A DNA stretch of 32,983 bases from JBMYQA01 sp049600855 (lineage in GTDB: Bacteria; Bacteroidota; Bacteroidia; Cytophagales; Flammeovirgaceae). A model generated the notes under the pieces. It did not search any database, was not told the origin of the DNA, and saw only the letters and a program-made list of their open reading frames with translations. Positions 7,631-13,752 of this stretch are shown here, piece by piece. The translations under genes and the position numbers were made by a program. Each line of letters begins with the position of its first letter. Within the stretch, counting starts at the first letter, position 1. The DNA lies in NCBI GenBank assembly GCA_049600855.1, contig JBMYQA010000033.1:1-32983 (forward strand), read 5' to 3'.

Positions 7631-9844
7631 ATGTTCAATTTCAATAAGCTCAAAAAATTCCCCAGTTACACCCAACTAGATGCCATGGACTGTGGGCCTA
7701 CTTGCCTGCGAATGATCGCCAAATTCTATGGGCGAAGCTATTCTGCGCAGTATTTGCGGAAGATGGCCTATAAAGGAAAACAGGGAGTTAACTTGCTTAA
7801 CCTCAGCGATTCTGCTGATCGGATTGGATTCCGCAGCCTTGCCGTGAAAGTGTCCTATCAGATGATGGTGGAGGAAAATCCCACACCTTTCATCGCTCAC
7901 TGGAATCAAAATCACTTTGTCGTAGTGTATAAGATGACAAAAGATAAAGTGTGGATTTCCGACCCCGTAGGGAATCGTACAGTGCTAAGCAAAGAGGCAT
8001 TTTGCAAAGGCTGGTGCCAAACCAAAAGTGGCGGAATAGAAGAAGGAATTGCATTGATTTTGGAAACTACGCCTCACTTTTATACTTATGAAGCCTTAGA
8101 AGGGGAAGACAAGGGAGTTGACTTGAAGTTTTATGCCAAATACATCATTCCCCACTGGAAGCTCATTGCCCAACTAGGAATTGGCATGTTGCTCGGTAGT
8201 GTTTTCTCCCTCATTACACCCTTCCTAACACAGGCCATGGTAGACCAGGGCATCCAAAATAACGATATGAATTTTGTCTATGTCTTGCTCATTGCTCAAA
8301 TCATGATGTTTGTGGGTACAACTACTGTAGGTTTAATTCGGAGTTGGGTGATTTTACACATGAGTACACGCATCAATATCTCCGTACTTTCCGACTTTTT
8401 AGTGAAACTGATGAAGCTGCCCATCGGTTTTTTTGATTCCAAAAACTTGGGAGATATCATGCAACGCATGGGTGATCATGGGCGAATTGAGGATTTTCTC
8501 ACTTCCCAATCACTAGATATTGTTTTTGCCTTCTTTAATTTCATCATCTACAGTATCGTTATGTTCACCTATAGTGTGGAAATGTACTTCATCTTTATTG
8601 GCTTTGGCTTAATGAGCACAGGCTGGGTCATTGCTTTTCTGAAAAGAAGAAGACAACTCGATTACGAAGGTTTTGATTTGGGGGCAGCAGGTCAAAATAC
8701 AACGGTGGGCCTGATTCAGGGCATGCAAGAAATTAAATTGCATACCTGCGAAAAACAACGCAGGTGGGAGTGGGAGCGCATTCAGATTAAGGACTTTAAA
8801 TTGAGCATCAAATCTTTAATCCTAGAGCAATTTCAAGGAACAGGTAGTTCAGTCATCAATACCATGCAAGGCATTATTGTCTCTTTTTGGGCAGCAAAAG
8901 AGGTAATTGATGGAAATATGACCTTGGGTATGATGATGGCAGCTACGCAGATTATGGGGCAACTCAGTGGGCCTATTAGCCAATTTGCAGGCTTTGTACA
9001 AACTGCTCAAGATGCCAAAATTAGTCTAGAACGTTTAGGTGAAGTGCATAACAAAAAAGAGGAGGAAGAAGATAATGATGAGGCTTCTTATATTATTCCA
9101 GAGGAAAAGGATATTCATATTAACAAGCTTAGTTTCCGTTATGGTGACCCAACAGGAGAATGGGTATTGAAAGACTTAAGCATGCGAATTCCTTACGGAA
9201 AAACTACGGCCATTGTAGGAGAAAGTGGCAGTGGCAAGACCACTCTCATGAAATTACTTCTCCGTTTTTACGAGCCTGAGGAAGGAGAAATTCGCTTAGG
9301 GGATGCCGATCTACAAAAATTAAGTGCCCGCGAATGGCGGAAAAAATGTGGTGCAGTAATGCAAGAGGGCCACATCTTCTCTGATACCATTGCCCGAAAT
9401 ATTGCGGTAGCCGATACTGTACCAGATAAAGAACGTCTTATTCACGCAGCAGACACAGCCAATGCTCGACATTTCATTGAAGCACATCCACTCAATTACA
9501 ACACGAAAATTGGGGCTGAAGGCAAATCCTTAAGTACAGGACAAAAGCAGCGATTACTCATTGCTCGTGCCGTCTATAAAGACCCTGAATTTATTTTCTT
9601 TGATGAAGCCAGCAGCTCACTTGATGCCAATAATGAACGGGAAATCACCGAAAAAATCACCAAGTTCAATGAAAACAGAACGGCTGTAGTCATTGCCCAC
9701 CGCCTCAGCACTGTACGCCACGCCGACAATATTGTGGTAATGGATAAAGGCAAAATTGTAGAGCAAGGCACACACGAAGAGCTAGTAGCATTAGAGGGGC
9801 AATACTTCAATTTAGTGAAAAATCAGTTGGAATTGAGTGAATAA
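7631..9844 (+). CDS. Peptidase-containing ABC exporter (C39 PCAT, type I secretion)
   Basis: This 737-residue inner membrane transporter should cut GG leaders from precursor peptides and pump the cargo out. The N-terminal C39 peptidase is complete: C21 in LDAMDCGPTC, H95 in NQNHFVVV and D111 in WISDPVG. The membrane domain (about 155-445) follows. The ATPase has Walker A GESGSGKTT, a Q-loop at VMQEGHIFS, signature LSTGQ (a variant of LSGGQ), Walker B FIFFDEASSSLD and H-loop AHRLST. The length matches bacteriocin-processing exporters. The two GG-leader precursors lie immediately downstream on the opposite strand and the HlyD partner is about 4 kb away, so cargo, protease, pump and channel are all present. 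Cleavage of these particular precursors is inferred. Confidence 0.96.
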   Translation: MFNFNKLKKFPSYTQLDAMDCGPTCLRMIAKFYGRSYSAQYLRKMAYKGKQGVNLLNLSDSADRIGFRSLAVKVSYQMMVEENPTPFIAHWNQNHFVVVYKMTKDKVWISDPVGNRTVLSKEAFCKGWCQTKSGGIEEGIALILETTPHFYTYEALEGEDKGVDLKFYAKYIIPHWKLIAQLGIGMLLGSVFSLITPFLTQAMVDQGIQNNDMNFVYVLLIAQIMMFVGTTTVGLIRSWVILHMSTRINISVLSDFLVKLMKLPIGFFDSKNLGDIMQRMGDHGRIEDFLTSQSLDIVFAFFNFIIYSIVMFTYSVEMYFIFIGFGLMSTGWVIAFLKRRRQLDYEGFDLGAAGQNTTVGLIQGMQEIKLHTCEKQRRWEWERIQIKDFKLSIKSLILEQFQGTGSSVINTMQGIIVSFWAAKEVIDGNMTLGMMMAATQIMGQLSGPISQFAGFVQTAQDAKISLERLGEVHNKKEEEEDNDEASYIIPEEKDIHINKLSFRYGDPTGEWVLKDLSMRIPYGKTTAIVGESGSGKTTLMKLLLRFYEPEEGEIRLGDADLQKLSAREWRKKCGAVMQEGHIFSDTIARNIAVADTVPDKERLIHAADTANARHFIEAHPLNYNTKIGAEGKSLSTGQKQRLLIARAVYKDPEFIFFDEASSSLDANNEREITEKITKFNENRTAVVIAHRLSTVRHADNIVVMDKGKIVEQGTHEELVALEGQYFNLVKNQLELSE

Positions 9845-9903
9845 CTTGGGGATGTCGCTTTCATTGGTAAGAACTATCATTAAGCAAATAAAGGAAAAGA
9901 GCT

Positions 9904-9996
9904 ATGCAAATACTGTTTAAAAGTGATAATCGAAGTTATAGCATTAAAGAAGAGATGTTGGTTGGTGGAGTAGTATTGAGCGTATTTTTATTTTAG
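9904..9996 (+). CDS. Possible 30-residue peptide with an internal Gly-Gly
   Basis: A short frame begins 59 nt after the exporter stop and reads MQILFKSDNRSYSIKEEM, then LVGG and a short hydrophobic tail VVLSVFLF. An A/G-rich stretch (AAAGGAAAAGAG) precedes the ATG. The GG after IKEEMLV is loosely like a leader cleavage site, but the tail is only eight residues. It could be a small signal peptide, a membrane microprotein, a gene remnant or chance. The flanking stretch 9845-10121 holds nothing else I can support apart from the hairpin at 10061-10089. Confidence 0.2.
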   Translation: MQILFKSDNRSYSIKEEMLVGGVVLSVFLF

Positions 9997-10060
9997 GCAA
10001 TTTTAAAAATGAGGCCGAGACTTTTCCTCAGCAAGTTATCCAAAGGTTAATATAGCATCA

Positions 10061-10089
10061 GTACCAATATTCTATAAGAATACTGGTAC
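10061..10089 (-). terminator. Stem-loop downstream of precursor peptide 1
   Basis: Thirteen-nt arms (10061-10073 and 10077-10089, GTACCAATATTCT / AGAATACTGGTAC) pair at every position in a minus-strand RNA, counting one G-U, with a 3-nt loop. It lies about 33 nt after the stop of precursor 1. There is no U-run, so it may stabilise a 3' end rather than terminate by itself. Confidence 0.45.
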
Positions 10090-10121
10090 GAGTGAGACGT
10101 AAGTAAGTTAAAAGGAGGCTA

Positions 10122-10475
10122 TTAACATCTTGTCCTAGACCAAGATCTAGCATTCCCATTATCAAAACCCAAAAGAGTACAGGTATAGCCATATCTTGGT
10201 CGTATAGTGATTTGATGTGTTACCGAACAAAATGTTTTACATCTTCTTCTTTTGGAAGACCACGAACTGCCTCCATTGTATTCTATACCCTCTCTTACCG
10301 AGCTTTGAAGGCCAAAGCACCCAAGTGGCAAACAAGGTATGTGTGTGCCACTAGAACCTCCACAACCATTAAAAGTATATCTACACTGTGTAGCATTCCC
10401 ATTTCCTCCAAATAACTCTTTACTTTCTTTTTTACTTAGCGTCTTCAATTTTAGTTTTTCGTTAATCATCATCAT
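10122..10475 (-). CDS. Cysteine-rich GG-leader precursor peptide 1
   Basis: This is a 117-residue precursor with a 24-residue leader ending in ELFGG and a 93-residue predicted mature peptide. The leader (MMMINEKLKLK...LSKKESKELFGG) is the Bacteroidota double-glycine type cut by C39 peptidases. The mature part is basic, rich in Gly, Ser and Arg, and has eight cysteines (mature positions 7, 14, 24, 29, 55, 59, 75, 93), the last being the final residue: enough for four disulfides. The frame could extend 11 codons to 10508, but the sister gene starts at the same MMMINEK and the -7 box lies at 10506-10513, so 10475 is the better start. With the exporter and the VKOR/thioredoxin protein nearby, it is probably a secreted disulfide-rich toxin, bacteriocin or signal. 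I do not recognise the mature domain. Confidence 0.85.
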   Translation of the reverse strand: MMMINEKLKLKTLSKKESKELFGGNGNATQCRYTFNGCGGSSGTHIPCLPLGCFGLQSSVREGIEYNGGSSWSSKRRRCKTFCSVTHQITIRPRYGYTCTLLGFDNGNARSWSRTRC

Positions 10476-10613
10476 AAAATTTACATGAAACATTAATTTA
10501 TGATTCAAAAGTATGAGTAACTCGGAGGAGTGTAAATCGGGGTTTACACTGAGATTACTAGGGGTTTATCTGTAGTTTTGAGCAGGATTGAAGGGATGGC
10601 TAGGAGTTACAGG
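10445..10613. repeat. Direct repeat, copy A (promoter plus leader start of precursor 1)
   Basis: This block matches 11215-11383 at a constant offset of 770 nt with no indels. I count 12 differences over the 163 nt from 10451 to 10613. It covers the leader start, 5' leader, -7 box, palindromic operator and shared regulator motif, then homology stops abruptly. It records a tandem duplication of a precursor gene with its control region. Confidence 0.9.
10506..10576 (-). promoter_or_regulatory. Promoter and operator of precursor peptide 1
   Basis: On the minus strand the -7 box is TACTTTTG (10506-10513), an exact TAnnTTTG. Nineteen nt upstream is a TTTA -33-like box (10533-10536), lying in one arm of a perfect palindrome AGTGTAAA-N6-TTTACACT (10529-10550). 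Beyond it is CTAGGGGTTTATCTGTAGT (10558-10576), a copy of the motif found at the two-component genes. On the plus strand GGGGTTT recurs with a 22-bp period (10539 and 10561), about two helical turns. The layout suggests a regulator binding at and just upstream of the -33 region. Confidence 0.7.
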
Positions 10614-10805
10614 TTAAAAATTGCTGTACACATTAAATCGGAAATGCAAATGGCAATCGGGCGGTTAGATGTCATTGTAAAACAGCAAATTGCTTCTATA
10701 GTCTCGGATTTAAAGTAAGTAGCACGGCAGAAACTGCCATTGAACAAAGAAAAGGGTGATGCAAAACCTTATTTAGGGGAAGGCAAAAAGGAGGAAATAA
10801 ATTAA
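10596..10805 (+). pseudogene. Possible remnant open frame between the two precursors
   Basis: One plus-strand frame reads as protein-like for 40 codons (MARSYRLKIAVHIKSEM...QQIASIVSDLK), meets a single TAA at 10716-10718, and continues in the same frame with ARQKLPLNKEKGDAKPYLG...KKEEIN to a second stop at 10803. This could be a decayed gene with one nonsense codon, two tiny genes or chance. I do not recognise it. Its start lies inside the duplicated promoter block, and copy B has no equivalent frame. Confidence 0.25.
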
Positions 10806-10843
10806 AAAAATAGCACAGGCTGCGTTTATATCAGCAGCCTGTG
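10804..10843 (-). terminator. Rho-independent terminator of precursor peptide 2
   Basis: A perfect 10-bp stem CACAGGCTGC/GCAGCCTGTG (10814-10823 with 10834-10843) with a 10-nt loop is followed on the minus strand by CTATTTTTTT. It lies about 37 nt after the stop of precursor 2, so that gene is transcribed as its own unit and not into precursor 1. Confidence 0.88.
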
Positions 10844-10879
10844 ACAAATAGTTAAAACGAAGATGTGCTTACTCTGTTC

Positions 10880-11245
10880 TTAAGAACACCAAGTAAAGTC
10901 TCTGTTCCTACCATCATGAAACCTTAATAGGGTTACTCGTCCACCTCTTAAATCTCTATTACTACTTTGCCTTCTCCCCCACCGCTTACATTTCGCCATT
11001 TTTTGTGAAAAGCTATCAGAGCCGTTATAATCTTTATGCTGTCCTGAGTTAGTATAGTAAGAGTTACAATAGGTACCATAAACCTTCCCCCAACACCTAG
11101 TATGTAATTCTCCATTACCACATGTTCCACAACAGCTATGCCTCCAATTACACCTTACCTCATTCACACCAAATCCACCATTAATCTTCCTTGTTTCTCC
11201 CTTAGTCAACCCTTTCAATTTCAGTTTTTCGTTAATCATCATCAT
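10880..11245 (-). CDS. Cysteine-rich GG-leader precursor peptide 2
   Basis: This is a 121-residue precursor: a 24-residue leader (MMMINEKLKLK...LTKGETRKINGG) nearly identical at its start to that of precursor 1, then a 97-residue predicted mature part. The mature part also has eight cysteines (mature positions 8, 14, 15, 18, 27, 36, 62, 96), and six can be aligned with its sister. Other shared features are S-x-S-x-K-x-x-x-C-K in the middle and TLL-x-F...G...R near the end, before a terminal Cys. It is strongly basic. The rest has diverged, so the two look like a duplicated, diversified pair. It has its own promoter and terminator. Export by the adjacent C39 exporter and oxidation by the VKOR fusion are inferred. 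Toxin, bacteriocin and signal are all open. Confidence 0.85.
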   Translation of the reverse strand: MMMINEKLKLKGLTKGETRKINGGFGVNEVRCNWRHSCCGTCGNGELHTRCWGKVYGTYCNSYYTNSGQHKDYNGSDSFSQKMAKCKRWGRRQSSNRDLRGGRVTLLRFHDGRNRDFTWCS

Positions 11246-11383
11246 AAAGTTTACATGAATAATTCATTTATGATTCAAAAGTATGCGCAACTCGGAGGAG
11301 TGTAAATCGGGGTTTACACTGAGATTACTAGGGGTTTGTCTGTAGTTTTGAGCAGGATTGAAGGGATATGTAGGATTTACAGG
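11215..11383. repeat. Direct repeat, copy B (promoter plus leader start of precursor 2)
   Basis: This is the partner of 10445-10613 at an offset of 770 nt. The operator palindrome and -7 box are unchanged, and the 19-nt motif differs at one base. Identity falls away at both ends, downstream within the leader codons and upstream at about 11384. Confidence 0.9.
11276..11346 (-). promoter_or_regulatory. Promoter and operator of precursor peptide 2
   Basis: The arrangement is the same as for precursor 1: -7 box TACTTTTG (11276-11283, minus), palindrome AGTGTAAA-N6-TTTACACT (11299-11320), and CTAGGGGTTTGTCTGTAGT (11328-11346). The 19-nt motif reads toward the VKOR fusion gene at 11526, so this region could also control that divergent gene. 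Confidence 0.7.
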
Positions 11384-11525
11384 AATTATTTAAAGCTTTA
11401 ATTCAATCTTGATAAACCTGAAATGCTGTTAATACTGATCCTGCCACTGTTTAGCGAAACTACTTAGCCCTTCCTCAAAAACTGGTAGAAATACCAATAG
11501 TTCAGCTTCATTTTTCCCCAGACCT

Positions 11526-13559
11526 TTGAAACATCAGAATTTCATTCTCGAAATCGAAACTAAAAACGCTTGTCTTATGAAATGGATTAAGGAGAAAAGT
11601 GAAGCAGATAATGGGGTAGCAGTTATGCAAAACCTCATCCAACAGCTTAATGTCAAGGTGACAAAGCAAACTACTGAAAAGGTATTAAAGGATAATCCAG
11701 ACTACCCCAGTTTAGCCTCTTTATCAGATGCACTCAATGAGTGGAAGGTCGAAAATTTAGCTGTACGCTTAGCGCCTTCGGATTTGTCTGAAGTGAATTT
11801 TCCTGTCATTGCCCACTTACAACCTCCTCCACCCCAAGCTCCATCTATTGAGGAACAGGCAGCGGCTGCTCAAGCGGGCGCTTCTTGTGGTAGTCAACAG
11901 CAGGAGGAAGAACAACCTAATCCTCGTTTTGTGCTGGTAAAGGACATTAACGAGCAACAAGCTGTTTATTTAGATACCGAAAAGGGTTGGCAAAGAGAGC
12001 CTAAAGCTGAGTTTTTCAAAAAATGGTCGGGCATTATGCTGCTGGCAGCCACTAATGCTCAATCTGGCGATGTGGACTATCACAAGCGTAGAAAAGAAGA
12101 ACGACTGAGCCAAGCGAAAATACCTAGTTTGTTTGCAAGCATTGGTATCCTTCTACTCACGCTCATTGCTTCGGGTATTGTTTTAAAACCTGCTGTACTT
12201 TCTTGGTTGCCCTTATTTTTACTGAAAATAGCAGGAGTTGTCTTGTCTACCTTATTACTTATCCAATTGGTAGATAAAGAGAATACAATTGTCAATAAAG
12301 TCTGTGGTTTGGGTCAAGGAGGTGGTGAAGAAGAGGGAGAAAGCAAGTCTTCGGGTTGTGGAGAGGGTGTATTGGATTCGCCTGCTGCAAAATTATTTGG
12401 CTGGCTCAGCATGTCAGAAGTAGGTGCTTTCTACTTTTTAGGAGGGCTATTAGCAATTGCCTTTGCCCTTTTCACCAATGCCTTTGAGCAAATTCTTGGC
12501 GCTTTAGCGGTTTTTAATGTAATCGCATTGCCCTACACTGTTTTCTCCATTTATTACCAAGCTAGAAAGGCAAAAAAATGGTGCACACTTTGTGTTGGGG
12601 TACAAGTGGTTCTTTGGTTAGAGTTTGCCGCTTTACTTCCTACGCTAACAGCAGGTTTTCAAGGAGTTGACTTCCAAACATTAACGATTATTGGCTGGGC
12701 ATTTTTGCTACCTATTATTGCTTGGATGACTTTCAAACCAGGTTTGGGCAAAGATCGTAAGGTGAAAGAATTACAAAAACAGCTTTTGGAATATAAGCGC
12801 AATCCCGCCCTCATTAAAGCCGAATTAAAGGACGGTCGTGAAGTTCCTGTAGGGGTAATGCCACAAGAAGTGGTGTTGGGAAATCTTGAAGCAGAAAACA
12901 CCTTAATCATTTTCTCGAATCCTTTTTGTAATCCTTGTGCAGAAGCACATAAAGAAGTAGATAAATTGATAGCAAACATAGGTGATGAACTTCGTGTATT
13001 AGTCCGCTTTAACAATCAGGGAAGTATAGGTGATATTGACACTATACTTGAGCAAATGAAGGAAGGTTATGCTAAGGAGGAAGATGAAGATCGCAAAAAG
13101 CAATTTGAAGACTTTTATGGTAAAACTCCAAGTGAGTGGCATAAAAAACTAGAACAACAAAAAGTAGAAGGCCGTAAGCGTAATACGATTGCATTAAATA
13201 TTTTGGCTATGGCCAAATTGGGAGATCAGCACTTAATGCATAAAGCCATGAGCGATTGGTACAATAGAGAAGATAAATCAGACCAAGCTATTGAAGACTG
13301 GAAAAAGAAATTCCCGATAAACGAAGCTTTGGCCAACCAAATGCAGCCTGCTTTAGAAGCTAGCGGGACTTGGGCTACACAAGCCATGCTTATGGGAACT
13401 CCTACTTTCATTTTAAATGATAGAGAGTTTGATAATGCTTTAGATTATTTGGACAATCTCAAATATTATTTCCGTGCATTAGAAGAAGAAGAAGCATTAG
13501 AGGCAGCGGAACGGACTCAGCAAGAGGCTCTAGCCGAGTTGCCAGCTATTCATTCTTGA
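11526..13559 (+). CDS. C39-like / VKOR / thioredoxin-fold fusion (disulfide-forming membrane protein)
   Basis: This 677-residue protein should make disulfide bonds in the exported peptides. Three parts are visible. Residues about 30-175 resemble a C39 peptidase fold (DNPDYPSLASLSDALNEWKVE...RFVLVKDI) but lack the catalytic Cys, so this part may bind leaders instead of cutting. Residues about 200-405 are a VKOR bundle with C260 and C278 in the outer loop, SPAAKLFG, and the active-site pair C353-C356 (WCTLC). Residues about 435-660 are a DsbA-like thioredoxin fold with C468-C471 (FCNPC) and the cis-Pro motif GTPTF. VKOR passes electrons to quinone and re-oxidises the thioredoxin partner. The frame starts at TTG with KHQN, the same start as the HlyD gene; the next ATG is 11577. 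A Gly/Glu-rich insert (about 263-280) is unusual. Confidence 0.9.
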   Translation: MKHQNFILEIETKNACLMKWIKEKSEADNGVAVMQNLIQQLNVKVTKQTTEKVLKDNPDYPSLASLSDALNEWKVENLAVRLAPSDLSEVNFPVIAHLQPPPPQAPSIEEQAAAAQAGASCGSQQQEEEQPNPRFVLVKDINEQQAVYLDTEKGWQREPKAEFFKKWSGIMLLAATNAQSGDVDYHKRRKEERLSQAKIPSLFASIGILLLTLIASGIVLKPAVLSWLPLFLLKIAGVVLSTLLLIQLVDKENTIVNKVCGLGQGGGEEEGESKSSGCGEGVLDSPAAKLFGWLSMSEVGAFYFLGGLLAIAFALFTNAFEQILGALAVFNVIALPYTVFSIYYQARKAKKWCTLCVGVQVVLWLEFAALLPTLTAGFQGVDFQTLTIIGWAFLLPIIAWMTFKPGLGKDRKVKELQKQLLEYKRNPALIKAELKDGREVPVGVMPQEVVLGNLEAENTLIIFSNPFCNPCAEAHKEVDKLIANIGDELRVLVRFNNQGSIGDIDTILEQMKEGYAKEEDEDRKKQFEDFYGKTPSEWHKKLEQQKVEGRKRNTIALNILAMAKLGDQHLMHKAMSDWYNREDKSDQAIEDWKKKFPINEALANQMQPALEASGTWATQAMLMGTPTFILNDREFDNALDYLDNLKYYFRALEEEEALEAAERTQQEALAELPAIHS

Positions 13560-13752
13560 TGGCTTGTTTGAAGAATCGTAGTTCAGTAGCCAACATCGTT
13601 TGGATTTTAGATGATAAAACGTTTTTGATTTTGTCATCCTAGAGCGTTTTGTTATAGGAAAAATAGGGCAAAAATCAATTTTTATTTGCCTTACCAATGG
13701 CAACGCGCTCCAATCACTTAAACGAAGTTTTTATATCATTAATTCATTCACC

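Noticed and set aside
10212..10415. 67-codon plus-strand frame opposite precursor 1
   Set aside because: Antisense shadow of the cysteine-rich gene; no family match, and the minus frame has a sister gene.
10476..10508. Eleven extra N-terminal codons on precursor peptide 1
   Set aside because: The sister precursor begins at the equivalent ATG triplet (MMMINEK), and the -7 box at 10506-10513 would overlap the longer start.
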